A stretch of DNA of 64,000 bases from an uncultured Nocardioides sp. (GTDB taxonomy: Bacteria > Actinomycetota > Actinomycetes > Propionibacteriales > Nocardioidaceae), in the NCBI RefSeq assembly GCF_947488515.1, contig NZ_CANKZF010000001.1, positions 930,001-994,000 on the forward strand, in the 5' to 3' direction. The position numbers and the translations under genes were made by a program. Below, one piece after another: positions 41,137 through 49,136 of this stretch. How positions within the stretch are numbered: position 1 is the first letter of the stretch; each line of letters opens with the position of its first letter. Under the pieces are notes generated by a model. The model was not told the origin of the DNA, ran no database searches, and saw only the letters and a list, made by a program, of their open reading frames with translations.

Positions 41137-41903
41137 TGTCTGCCACCCACGCCGTCGCCGACACCGTCGTCCTCACCGGCAGGTCCCTGCGACACATCCT
41201 CCGCAGCCCCGACACGATCATCACCACGGCCGTCACCCCGATCGCCATGATGCTGCTGTTCGTCTACGTCCTGGGCGGAGCGATCGAGACCGGGTCGGAC
41301 GAGCCCTACGTGACCTACCTCCTGCCGGGCATCCTGCTGATGACGATCGCCTCGGGCGTCGCCTACACGTCGTACCGCCTCTTCCTCGACCTCCAGGGCG
41401 GCATCGTCGAGCGCTTCCAGTCGATGCCGATCGGCCGGTCCGCGGTGCTGTGGGGCCACGTGCTGACCTCGCTGGTGGCCAACGCCGTCTCCGTCGCCAT
41501 CGTCGTGGCAGTCGCGCTGGTGATGGGCTTCCGGTCGGGCGCGGGCGTCCTGGCCTGGCTGGGCGCGGCGGGCATCCTGCTGCTGTTCACCGTGGCCCTC
41601 ACCTGGCTGGCGGTCGTCGCCGGTCTGTCGGCGAAGACCGTGGACGGCGCGAGCGCGTTCAGCTACCCGCTGATCTTCCTGCCGTTCATCAGCTCGGCGT
41701 TCGTCCCGACCGACTCGATGCCGGGCCCCGTGGCGTGGTTCGCCGAGAACCAGCCCGTCACCGCGATCGTCAACGCGATCCGGGCCCTCCTCGACGGGCA
41801 GTCGGCCGGCGGGGACCTGTGGGTCGCACTCGCCTGGTGCCTCGGCCTGCTCGTCGTGGCGTACGCCTGGGCGGTCGCGACGTACCGCCGGCGCCTGCGC
41901 TGA
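41136..41903 (+). CDS. ABC-2 type permease, DrrB-like
   Basis: A 255-residue membrane subunit with six helices of the ABC-2/DrrB family. Family segments are TVVLTGRSLRHILRSPDTII at the start (amphipathic coupling helix), PGILLMTIASGVAYTSYRLF, ERFQSMPIGRSAVLWGHVLT and SAFVPTDSMPGPVAWFAENQ near the C-terminus. It pairs with the ATPase directly upstream to export a lipophilic compound. The operon ends here; 109 bp of non-coding sequence follow before the next gene. Confidence 0.93.
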   Translation: MSATHAVADTVVLTGRSLRHILRSPDTIITTAVTPIAMMLLFVYVLGGAIETGSDEPYVTYLLPGILLMTIASGVAYTSYRLFLDLQGGIVERFQSMPIGRSAVLWGHVLTSLVANAVSVAIVVAVALVMGFRSGAGVLAWLGAAGILLLFTVALTWLAVVAGLSAKTVDGASAFSYPLIFLPFISSAFVPTDSMPGPVAWFAENQPVTAIVNAIRALLDGQSAGGDLWVALAWCLGLLVVAYAWAVATYRRRLR

Positions 41904-42012
41904 CCGAGCCCGTCGGGCGGACCCATGCCGGGAGGCGGGGTCCGCCCCACGCATGCGTGGCCCAGCCCAGAACTCGTTTGGTCCGTGCGACGGCATGCGA
42001 TTGGCTGCTGCC

Positions 42013-42558
42013 ATGGCGAACCCCGGATACGACGGCATGTGGCTCCCGACCGACCAGGACCCGCGGATGCAGATGGGGCCGACGCGCGGGGAGCGCGAGT
42101 GCCTCACCGGCTACCTCGAGCACTACCGGCAGACGCTGGCGCTCAAGTGCGACGGCCTGACCGCCGAGCAGCTGGCGACCCGGGCGGTCCCCCCGTCGAA
42201 CATCTCCCTGCTCGGCCTGGTGCGGCACATGGCGCGCGTCGAGCAGAGCTGGTTCCGCCGGGTGATCGAGGCGCGGATGGACATCCCCCGGCTGTTCCAG
42301 GACGAGGCCGAGGACGCCGGCTTCACCTTCCCCGACGCGGATGACGACCTCGTCCGCGCCAGCCACGCCCTCTGGCAGTCGGAGATCGCCTACGCCCGCG
42401 AGGTGCTCGAGCGCACCGACCTCGACGCCGTCGTCGACGTGCACGGCGAGCCCAGCGAGGTGCGGGACATCGTGGTGCACATGATCGAGGAGTACGCCCG
42501 CCACTGCGGGCACGCCGACCTCGTCCGCGAGTGCATCGACGGCCGCGCCGGACAGTAG
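42013..42558 (+). CDS. DinB-superfamily (DUF664) protein
   Basis: A 181-residue DinB/DUF664 four-helix-bundle protein. It has CLTGYLEHYRQTLALKCDGL then TAEQLATRAVPPSNISLLGL, followed by VRHMARVEQSWFRRVIEARM with the metal-ligand histidine near residue 78, and HMIEEYARHCGHADLVRECI near 155 with the remaining two. Such proteins are thiol-dependent metalloenzymes, often using mycothiol or bacillithiol. ATG 42013 (MANPGYDG) is preferred because upstream in-frame codons run through the promoter region. It stands alone between the ABC operon and dapD. Confidence 0.88.
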   Translation: MANPGYDGMWLPTDQDPRMQMGPTRGERECLTGYLEHYRQTLALKCDGLTAEQLATRAVPPSNISLLGLVRHMARVEQSWFRRVIEARMDIPRLFQDEAEDAGFTFPDADDDLVRASHALWQSEIAYAREVLERTDLDAVVDVHGEPSEVRDIVVHMIEEYARHCGHADLVRECIDGRAGQ

Positions 42559-42601
42559 GCCGCCACCCGGGCGGGTGGGGCGACCTCCGTAGGCTGTGCG
42601 C

Positions 42602-43540
42602 GTGACTGCTGCCTCCGGCTACGGCCTGCTGACCCTGCACGGCGACACGGTGCTCGACGCCTGGTTCCCCTCCCCCGTCCTCGGCGCGACCGAGGGCGAC
42701 CCGTCGGAGGAGCTGGCCCACCTCGACGGCGGCGAGGACGACTTCCGCGGCGTCACGCGCGTGGTCCGCCTCGTGGAGATCGCCGACCTGGACGCGGCTC
42801 CGTCGAGCACCGAGGACGTGTGGCTGCGGCTGCACCTGCTGTCCCACCGCCTCGTGAAGCCGCACGGCGTGAACCTCGACGGCGTCTTCGGCCTGCTCGC
42901 CAACGTCGTGTGGACCTCGGCCGGGCCGTGCGCGGTCGAGGGCTTCGAGCAGGTGCGCGCCAAGCTGCGCACCGTCGTGCCCGGCCACGTCGTGCAGGTC
43001 TTCGGCGTCGACAAGTTCCCGCGGATGACCGACTACGTCCTGCCCACCGGCGTCCGCATCGCCGACGCCGACCGGGTCCGCCTCGGCGCCCACCTGGCCG
43101 AGGGCACCACGGTGATGCACGAGGGGTTCGTGAACTTCAACGCCGGCACGCTCGGCGCGTCGATGGTCGAGGGCCGGATCTCGGCGGGCGTCGTCGTGGG
43201 CGACGGCTCCGACGTCGGAGGCGGCTCGTCGATCATGGGCACCCTGTCCGGCGGTGGCAAGGAGACCATCTCGGTCGGCGAGCGCTGCCTGATCGGCGCC
43301 AACGCCGGCATCGGCATCTCGCTCGGCGACGACTGCGTCGTGGAGGCCGGCTGCTACGTCACCGCGGGCACCAAGGTGACCGTCACCGACATGGACGGCA
43401 AGCCTGCGATCGTGAAGGCGGCCACCCTCTCGGGCGTCGACAACATCCTCTTCCGCCGCAACTCGGTCAGCGGCGCCATCGAGGCGGTGCCGTGGAAGGG
43501 CGACGGGATCGCCCTCAACGCGGCACTGCACGCCAACTAG
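42602..43540 (+). CDS. dapD: Tetrahydrodipicolinate N-succinyltransferase
   Basis: A 312-residue actinobacterial DapD, the acyltransferase that commits tetrahydrodipicolinate to the succinylase branch of DAP/lysine synthesis. Its left-handed beta-helix has hexapeptide repeats (LGAHLAEGTTVMHEGFVNFN, then GVVVGDGSDVGGGSSIMGTL and CLIGANAGIGISLGDDCVVE). The N-terminal domain includes RLVKPHGVNLDGVFGLLANV near residue 82. Length and order match the mycobacterial-type enzyme. GTG 42602 (VTAASGYG) is preferred; a GTG two codons earlier is possible. The window also holds dapC and dapE. Confidence 0.95.
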   Translation: MTAASGYGLLTLHGDTVLDAWFPSPVLGATEGDPSEELAHLDGGEDDFRGVTRVVRLVEIADLDAAPSSTEDVWLRLHLLSHRLVKPHGVNLDGVFGLLANVVWTSAGPCAVEGFEQVRAKLRTVVPGHVVQVFGVDKFPRMTDYVLPTGVRIADADRVRLGAHLAEGTTVMHEGFVNFNAGTLGASMVEGRISAGVVVGDGSDVGGGSSIMGTLSGGGKETISVGERCLIGANAGIGISLGDDCVVEAGCYVTAGTKVTVTDMDGKPAIVKAATLSGVDNILFRRNSVSGAIEAVPWKGDGIALNAALHAN

Positions 43541-43548
43541 GGCCTCCG

Positions 43549-44517
43549 TTGCCGTCCCTCCGCACGGCCGCCATCGGCGCGGTGGTCGCGCTCGGGGCCG
43601 TCGCGACCGCCGTGGTCCTCGTGGACCGCGGTGCCGTGCCGCCCCTCCTCGACAGCAGCGGCTGCACCGCCGAGGTCGACGGCCACACCGTCGAGGTCGA
43701 CCTCGAGCAGGCCGAGAACGCCGCCCTCATCACGGCCGTCGCCCTCGAGCGCGGCATGCCCGCCCGAGCGGCCAGCATCGCGCTCGCGACGGCGTACCAG
43801 GAGTCGAAGCTCTACAACATCGACTACGGCGACCGGGACTCCGTCGGCCTGTTCCAGCAGCGTCCCTCCCAGGGCTGGGGCAGCGTCGCGCAGCTGACCG
43901 ACCCCGTCTACGCGACCAACGCCTTCTACGACGCGCTGCAGAAGGTCGACGGCTACGACAGCATGGAGATCACCGTCGCCGCGCAGGAGGTGCAGCGCTC
44001 GGGCTACCCCGACGCCTACGCCGACCACGAGAAGGACGGCCGCGCGCTCGCCTCCGCGCTCACCGGCAACTCGCGCGCCGCCCTGTGGTGCGACGTCCCG
44101 GGCGACGCCGACGAGGCGGACGACGCGATCGACGAGGCTGGCCTGGTGTCGCGCGCCGCCGTCGTACGCCGTGACCTGGAGACGCGCTTCGGCGCACTGT
44201 CGCTCGGCGGGTTCGAGCCCGGCGGCGTGTCGAGCGGCCACATGGAGGGCTCGGCCCACTACGAGGGCCGCGCGATCGACGTGTTCTTCCGGCCGATCAC
44301 CGACGAGAACAAGAAGCGCGGCTGGGCGATGGCGTCCTACCTCGTCGCCAACGCCGACCGCCTCGACATCAAGACCGTGATCTTCGACGACCGCATCTGG
44401 CGCGCCGGCTCGTGGTCGGGTGACGGGTGGGGCAACTACCGGGTGCCGTCGTCGTCACGCGGCGACCGGGCGATCCTGGAGCACCGCGACCACGTGCACG
44501 TCGACGTCTTCGACTGA
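43549..44517 (+). CDS. Secreted lysozyme-like protein with ARB_07466-like C-terminal domain
   Basis: A 322-residue exported protein. A hydrophobic signal anchor (RTAAIGAVVALGAVATAVVL) lies at residues about 5-24. The N-terminal domain has ATAYQESKLYNIDYGDRDSV, GLFQQRPSQGWG and FYDALQKVDGYD, resembling lysozyme-like/goose-type glycoside hydrolases with a candidate catalytic glutamate in QESK. The C-terminal domain has GHMEGSAHYEGRAIDVFFRP, KTVIFDDRIWRAG and EHRDHVHVDVFD, the conserved His/Asp pattern of the ARB_07466-like family. Peptidoglycan cleavage outside the cell is plausible but not shown. TTG 43549 is taken as start because it lies 9 bp after dapD and gives a full signal anchor. Confidence 0.78.
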   Translation: MPSLRTAAIGAVVALGAVATAVVLVDRGAVPPLLDSSGCTAEVDGHTVEVDLEQAENAALITAVALERGMPARAASIALATAYQESKLYNIDYGDRDSVGLFQQRPSQGWGSVAQLTDPVYATNAFYDALQKVDGYDSMEITVAAQEVQRSGYPDAYADHEKDGRALASALTGNSRAALWCDVPGDADEADDAIDEAGLVSRAAVVRRDLETRFGALSLGGFEPGGVSSGHMEGSAHYEGRAIDVFFRPITDENKKRGWAMASYLVANADRLDIKTVIFDDRIWRAGSWSGDGWGNYRVPSSSRGDRAILEHRDHVHVDVFD

Positions 44518-44544
44518 GGCGGCCTGGCCTGTTCGGGTCGCTGT

Positions 44545-44572
44545 CGGATTCCCCGCTCGAGCGGGGAATCCG
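44545..44572. terminator. 28-bp perfect palindrome between convergent genes
   Basis: CGGATTCCCCGCTC (44545-44558) is followed directly by its exact complement, GAGCGGGGAATCCG (44559-44572), with no unpaired loop in sequence terms. The 114-bp gap it occupies separates the convergent lysozyme-like and dapC genes, so it is probably a bidirectional terminator. A smaller dyad, ACCTGGAGG with CCTCCAGGT, follows it. There is no T-tract. Confidence 0.6.
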
Positions 44573-44631
44573 GCACCTGGAGGCCGTTGCAATCCCCTCC
44601 GAGTGACAGATTCCCCCTCCAGGTCGAGGTG

Positions 44632-45744
44632 TCAGCCCGCGAGCCGGGCGGCCGCGGCGGAGACCCGCTCGTCGGTCGCGGTGAAGGCGACGCGCACGTG
44701 CTGGCGCCCGGTCGGGCCGTAGAACTCGCCCGGCGCCACGAGGATCCCCTGCTCGGCGAGCGCGGCCACGGTCTGCCAGCAGTCCTCGCCCCGGGTCGCC
44801 CAGAGGTAGAGGGAGGCCTCGGAGTGGTCGATGCGGAAGCCGGCGGCCTCGAGCGCGTCCTTCAGCAGCAGCCGACGGGCGGCGTACGTCGCACGCTGCG
44901 CGTCGACGTGGGCGTCGTCGTCGAGGGCGGCGATCATCGCGCGCTGCTGCGGGCCGGGCATCTGGAGACCGAGGTTCTTGCGGACCGCGAGCAGCTCACC
45001 GACCAGCGCGGGGTCGCCGGCCACGAAGGCGCAGCGGTAGCCGGCGAGGTTGGACCGCTTGGAGAGGGAGTGCACGGCGAGGATGCCCCTCAGGGAGCCG
45101 CCGTTGACCTGCGGGTCGAGGATCGACAACGGCCTTTCGTCGGGGTCGTCGGACCACGCGCACTCGAGGTAGCACTCGTCGGAGACGAGCACCGTGCCGC
45201 GCTCGCGGCACCAGTCGACCACCTTGCGGAGGTGGGCCAGCGGCAGCACCCGACCGGTCGGGTTGGCCGGGCTGTTGAGCCACAGGAGGCGCGGCGTGCG
45301 GGGACCGAACGCGGTGAGCGAGTCGGTGGCCAGGCTGTCGGCGCCAGCCAGCGCCGCGCCGACCTCGTAGGTCGGGTAGGCCAGCGCCGGGTATCCGATC
45401 AGGTCACCCGGACCGATGCCCAGGTGGAGCGCCATCGACCCGATGAGCTCCTTGGAGCCGGTCACCGGCAGCACGCCGTCGAGGCCGAGACCGGTCACGC
45501 CGTGGCGGCGGGCCAGCCAGTCGATCGCCGCCTGGCGCGTCGCCTCGAGCCCGATCGTCGTCGGGTAGCCCGGGGAGTCGGACGCCGCCCGCAGCGCGTC
45601 CTGGACGACAGCGGGCGTGGGGTCGACGGGGGTGCCGACCGAGAGGTCGCAGACCCCGTCGGGGTGGGCGCGCGCCGTCTCGGCGTACGTCGTCAGCTTG
45701 TCCCAGGGGAAGTCCGGGAGCCGGCGGGAGACCGGCTGGGACAT
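44632..45744 (-). CDS. dapC: Succinyldiaminopimelate aminotransferase
   Basis: A 370-residue fold-type I PLP aminotransferase of the actinobacterial DapC group. It transfers the amino group to N-succinyl-2-amino-6-oxopimelate. Landmarks are YPTTIGLEATRQAAIDWLAR near residue 58, VTGSKELIGSMALHLGIG near 90 and LLWLNSPANPTGRVLPL at about 150 (PLP-binding Asn). SDECYLECAW lies at about 185 and LAVHSLSKRSNLAGYRCAFV near 220, with Lys of SLSK as Schiff-base residue. The length is normal. ATG 45744 shares its A with the ferredoxin stop (TGATG), the fdx-dapC arrangement common in actinobacteria. Confidence 0.92.
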   Translation of the reverse strand: MSQPVSRRLPDFPWDKLTTYAETARAHPDGVCDLSVGTPVDPTPAVVQDALRAASDSPGYPTTIGLEATRQAAIDWLARRHGVTGLGLDGVLPVTGSKELIGSMALHLGIGPGDLIGYPALAYPTYEVGAALAGADSLATDSLTAFGPRTPRLLWLNSPANPTGRVLPLAHLRKVVDWCRERGTVLVSDECYLECAWSDDPDERPLSILDPQVNGGSLRGILAVHSLSKRSNLAGYRCAFVAGDPALVGELLAVRKNLGLQMPGPQQRAMIAALDDDAHVDAQRATYAARRLLLKDALEAAGFRIDHSEASLYLWATRGEDCWQTVAALAEQGILVAPGEFYGPTGRQHVRVAFTATDERVSAAAARLAG

Positions 45745-46070
45745 CACTCGTCGTGCTCCTGCGGGGGCAGCGCGGCGACGAGCTCGTGGTCCTTGTCGAT
45801 GACGCCCATCTTGGCGGCGCCACCGGGCGAGCCGAGGTCGTCGAAGAAGTGGACGTTGGCGTCGTAGTAGCCCTTCCACTCCTCCGGGGTGTCGTCCTCG
45901 TAGAAGATCGCCTCGACCGGGCAGACCGGCTCGCAGGCGCCGCAGTCGACGCACTCGTCGGGGTGGATGTAGAGCATCCGCTTGCCCTCGTAGATGCAGT
46001 CGACGGGGCACTCGTCGACGCACGCGCGGTCCTTGAGGTCGACGCACGGCTGAGCGATGACGTAGGTCAC
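45744..46070 (-). CDS. fdxA: 7Fe ferredoxin (FdxA/FdxC type)
   Basis: A 108-residue ferredoxin with one 3Fe-4S and one 4Fe-4S cluster. Cysteine motifs are CVDECPVDCIYEGKR at about residues 16-30 and CVDCGACEPVCPVEAIF at about 40-56, followed by the usual C-terminal tail (FYDDTPEEWK-like with DANVHFFDDLGSPGGAAKMG). Such proteins donate electrons to P450s and other reductases. GTG 46070 is chosen because AGGAGG lies at the right distance. It is first in an operon with dapC; the P450 at 56885-58192 could be a client, but that is inference. Confidence 0.95.
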   Translation of the reverse strand: MTYVIAQPCVDLKDRACVDECPVDCIYEGKRMLYIHPDECVDCGACEPVCPVEAIFYEDDTPEEWKGYYDANVHFFDDLGSPGGAAKMGVIDKDHELVAALPPQEHDE

Positions 46071-46160
46071 CAGGTCCTCCTGAAAGGCGGATGTGATCGG
46101 GGCTGGGATCGGGGTGGTTCGGATCGGGTCTTGCAGTCGCTCCACTCTAGTATCCGGCGG

Positions 46161-47087
46161 GTGCCGGACACGTCAGAACCCCATGCCAGCGAGACGACCG
46201 GGCGCCATGCGCTCGGCCCCCACGTGGTGGGCCAGCGCGTCGTCGTACGCCACCTGCTGCCCGACGGCCGGGCGAGCGACGTCCTCGGCACCTGTACGTC
46301 GTGGGGCCCGGACTCGCTCACCATCGACCGGGACGGCCCGCCGGGGCAGGCCGGACCCGTCGTGATCGCCCTCGCCGACGTGGTGACCGGCAAGCCCGTG
46401 CCGCCGCGCGCCTCCGTGCGGTCGCGGGTGTCGCCGCAGGAGGTGGAGGAGCACGTGGCGGCACTGTGGGACTCGGTGACCACCGAACCGCTGGGCCAGT
46501 GGCTGCTGCGGGCCTCTCCCCCGCACGGCGGCCGGCTGCGGCGCCGCGGAAACTCTGCGCTGGCGATGCACGAGCCCGGCATCGGCTGGGCGGACGCTGC
46601 CTTCGGCGTACGCCGTTTCTACGAGGCGCTCGAGCAGACGCCGCTCGTGCAGGTGCAGCGCGGGTCGGACGTCGAGCAGACCCTGGCTCCCCTGGGCTTC
46701 GCACCGATGGGCGACGGCGACGCGCACGCCCAGCTGGCGTCCGTGGCCCGCGCCCTGCGCTCGGTGCGCGCGGCTGCCCCCGACGTCCCCGCCACCCTCG
46801 ACGAGCGGCCCGGCTCTGCCATGGCCTCACTGGCCTCCGGCGCCGCGACCGGGCGCGGGGTGGTTTCCGGCGACTGGCTGCTCGTCGAGTCGGTGGTCGT
46901 CGACGCCTCCGAGCGGCGCCGCGGCCTGGCCACCGCCGTCCTCGCGGAGCTCCTCGACTGGGGTGCGTCGCTGGCCGCGACCACCGCGCTGCTGCACGTG
47001 GAGACCGACAACGACGGCGCGATCGCGCTCTACGAGCGGCACGGCTTCGTCACCCACCACACCAACCGCTACCTCGTCGGCTCGTAG
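46161..47087 (+). CDS. GNAT acetyltransferase with SH3-like N-terminus (Rv0428c-like)
   Basis: A 308-residue protein. An N-terminal SH3-like barrel (GQRVVVRHLLPDGRASDVLG, then GTCTSWGPDSLTIDR) is followed by a linker and a degenerate plus a canonical GNAT region. The acetyl-CoA loop is WLLVESVVVDASERRRGLAT at about residue 235 with the R/Q-x-x-G-x-A motif as RRRGLAT, and HVETDNDGAIALYERHGFVT near 285 is motif B. The substrate is unknown. GTG 46161 is taken as start and gives a full barrel. It diverges from the fdx-dapC pair across 90 bp. Confidence 0.85.
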   Translation: MPDTSEPHASETTGRHALGPHVVGQRVVVRHLLPDGRASDVLGTCTSWGPDSLTIDRDGPPGQAGPVVIALADVVTGKPVPPRASVRSRVSPQEVEEHVAALWDSVTTEPLGQWLLRASPPHGGRLRRRGNSALAMHEPGIGWADAAFGVRRFYEALEQTPLVQVQRGSDVEQTLAPLGFAPMGDGDAHAQLASVARALRSVRAAAPDVPATLDERPGSAMASLASGAATGRGVVSGDWLLVESVVVDASERRRGLATAVLAELLDWGASLAATTALLHVETDNDGAIALYERHGFVTHHTNRYLVGS

Positions 47088-47125
47088 CGGACTGCCTGTC
47101 ACCCGAGGTCCTGTTGGATGGCGGG

Positions 47126-47929
47126 GTGACCACCGCGCAGCGCACCACCGCACCCGCACCGACCGGAGCCGACCGCGGCCGCCAGGTCGGCGTCACGATC
47201 GCCGAGGTGTTCTGCATCGTCGGCACGCTCGTCGGCGTCGGCGTAATCGGCACCCGCGTCGCGGAGAGCTCGGGCGGCGCGCTCTCCGCCGACGCCACCC
47301 TGCTCGCCCCGCTCGGTCCGGCCTTCTCGATCTGGTCGGTGGTGTACGCCGGCCTGGCCGCCTACACGCTCTGGCAGTGGCTCCCCGCCTCGAGCACCGA
47401 CCCGCGCGCCCGCAGCACCGGGTGGCTCGCTGCCGCGTCCATGGTGCTGAACGCCGGTTGGCTGCTGGTCACCCAGCAGGGCTGGCTGTGGGCGAGCGTC
47501 GTGGTGATCCTGGCCCTCGTCGCCGTCCTCGGCGTGCTCGTCCAGCGCCTGGCCGACCTGGGCCCCGCTCCCTCCCTCGTGCAACGCGTCGTGGTCGACG
47601 GCACCTTCGGCCTCTACCTGGGCTGGGTCGCGGTCGCGACGTGCGCCAACATCACCGCCACCCTCGTGGCAGAGGGTGTCGAGACCTCGACCCTGGTGGG
47701 CGAGCTGGTCGCCGCCCTCGTCATCGCCGTCGTCGTGGTGGTCGCGGGGGTCGTCGTGGCTCGCACCGGAGCGCGCTGGAGTGTCGCGGCGGCTGCGTCC
47801 TGGGGCCTGGCCTGGATCGCCGTCGGCCGGCTCACCGACGAGCCGGCCTCCACCCTCGTGGGTGTCGTCGCAGCCGTCGCAGCCGTGGCCGTGCTCGGGC
47901 TGACCGCCCGGGCTGCCGCGCGGGACTGA
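47126..47929 (+). CDS. TspO/MBR-related membrane protein
   Basis: A 267-residue integral membrane protein with about seven helices. The family-like segment is APLGPAFSIWSVVYAGLAAY at about residues 55-75, followed by ALVAVLGVLVQRLADLG and GLYLGWVAVATCANITATLV, features of the tryptophan-rich sensory protein family related to TspO. TspO proteins bind tetrapyrroles or small lipophilic ligands; this longer subfamily is uncharacterised. GTG 47126 is 39 bp after the acetyltransferase stop. It converges on the DUF389 gene, with CCGTCC/GGACGG as a small dyad at 47931-47944. Confidence 0.75.
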   Translation: MTTAQRTTAPAPTGADRGRQVGVTIAEVFCIVGTLVGVGVIGTRVAESSGGALSADATLLAPLGPAFSIWSVVYAGLAAYTLWQWLPASSTDPRARSTGWLAAASMVLNAGWLLVTQQGWLWASVVVILALVAVLGVLVQRLADLGPAPSLVQRVVVDGTFGLYLGWVAVATCANITATLVAEGVETSTLVGELVAALVIAVVVVVAGVVVARTGARWSVAAAASWGLAWIAVGRLTDEPASTLVGVVAAVAAVAVLGLTARAAARD

Positions 47930-47946
47930 ACCGTCCCCGGACGGCG

Positions 47947-48903
47947 CTACTCGCGCCGGGCGAAGATGCGGTCGGCGGCGCGCAGCGTGCGCTCCCACAG
48001 CAAGCGCTGCAGCACCAGGACGACCATCCCGGCCAGCACCATGCCGACGATGTTGACCGCCAGCTGGGCCACCGAGCCCCGAATCTCGGACGGCGCCCAG
48101 ACCCCGATGGCGAGGCCGAGGTTGCCCACGGCGGGGATGGTCGTCACGGAGATGAACACCCCGACCATGGCATTGGCCCGGACGGTGGTCATGGCGAGCA
48201 CCCCGGCCGCCCCCGCGATGAGCGCGACGATGAACGACCACTGGTCGGGGTGCCAGATGAAGCCGGTCTGCGGTCGGGGGCGGGTGACCATGTCGGCGGT
48301 GACGAGGCCGGTCAGCCGGCCGAGGAGGCTCAGCAGCGCCGCGACGACCACCGACACCACGATGCCGGTCAGCAGCAGCCACAGTGCGCTCGCCGTGAGG
48401 CGGCGGCGCGCGAAGACCAGTCCGGTGGCCACCGCCGCGACCGTGCCGAACTCAGGGCCGACGACCATCGCCCCGACGACCAGGACCGAGGAGTCGGTGA
48501 TGACCGCGATCGCGGCCAGGAGGCTGGCGAGGACGAAGAACAGGTAGTAGGACACGGTCGGCCGGCTCGCGGACCAGCAGGCCTCGATCACCGTGTCCCA
48601 GATGACCGCGTCGTCGGGGTCACCCGGGGCCACCCGCTCGAGGCGGCGAGCCGCGGCGAAGGGCGTGCTGGTCGGCGTCGTGACCAGGATGCCTCCGGTC
48701 TCGTGCAGGCCCAGGGCCTTGAGCCGACCGATGACCTCGCCGGCCAGCTCCCGGGCGACGTCGCACTCCACCAGGTCGCCCTCGGGCGAGAGGGACGCGC
48801 CGCGGGTCAAGGTGAGGTTGGCCGAGCGGTCGTCGTGCCGGAGCAGGTCGACCACGGCGTCGGACAGCTCGCTCGGCACGGTGAGCCGCAGGTGCACCAG
48901 CAT
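47947..48903 (-). CDS. DUF389 family membrane protein
   Basis: A 318-residue DUF389 protein. A soluble ferredoxin-like N-terminal domain of about 100 residues precedes six or more helices, with AIAVITDSSVLVVGAMVVGP, EFGTVAAVATGLVFARRR and ALIAGAAGVLAMTTVRANAM as the most family-like stretches. Such proteins occur widely in actinobacteria as putative membrane proteins (TIGR00341/TIGR00271 group); their substrate is unknown. ATG 48903 is the natural start. It is transcribed left, away from the T-box leader of the tRNA synthetase. Confidence 0.88.
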   Translation of the reverse strand: MLVHLRLTVPSELSDAVVDLLRHDDRSANLTLTRGASLSPEGDLVECDVARELAGEVIGRLKALGLHETGGILVTTPTSTPFAAARRLERVAPGDPDDAVIWDTVIEACWSASRPTVSYYLFFVLASLLAAIAVITDSSVLVVGAMVVGPEFGTVAAVATGLVFARRRLTASALWLLLTGIVVSVVVAALLSLLGRLTGLVTADMVTRPRPQTGFIWHPDQWSFIVALIAGAAGVLAMTTVRANAMVGVFISVTTIPAVGNLGLAIGVWAPSEIRGSVAQLAVNIVGMVLAGMVVLVLQRLLWERTLRAADRIFARRE

Positions 48904-48939
48904 GGGCGGAGCCTAGGCCGGGAAAACGGTTGGACACCG

Positions 48940-49131
48940 CTGGACGCGGCCGTGACGATGGTGCCGGCGACCGTGGGGCCTGACGAACCCCCTGCACACC
49001 GGCAGAGCGGCGGCGCCCGTGCGTACGACGTCACCGACGAGAGGCCGGCACCCACGGGACCGCCGGCGAAGGTGTGGTGGCACCGCGACCTTGCCCCCGC
49101 CCACACCTCCAGGGCCCACGCCGACTGGAGG
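48940..49131 (+). promoter_or_regulatory. Putative translational T-box leader of the archaeal-type Asp/Asn-tRNA synthetase
   Basis: The leader contains GGTGGCACCGCG (49076-49087), a full match to the T-box core, inside AAGGT...ACCTT arms typical of the antisequestrator. Upstream, GCCGG (48963-48967) pairs with CCGGC (48999-49003) around a GGGG/CCCC helix, consistent with a stem I. Downstream, CCTCCAG (49106-49112) pairs exactly with CTGGAGG (49125-49131), which contains the Shine-Dalgarno sequence. GGTGTGG (49071-49077) can instead pair with CCACACC (49101-49107), offering a switch. Candidate specifiers GAC occur at 48954, 49027 and 49036; AAC also occurs, so the codon is unresolved. Confidence 0.7.
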
Positions 49132-49136
49132 AACTC

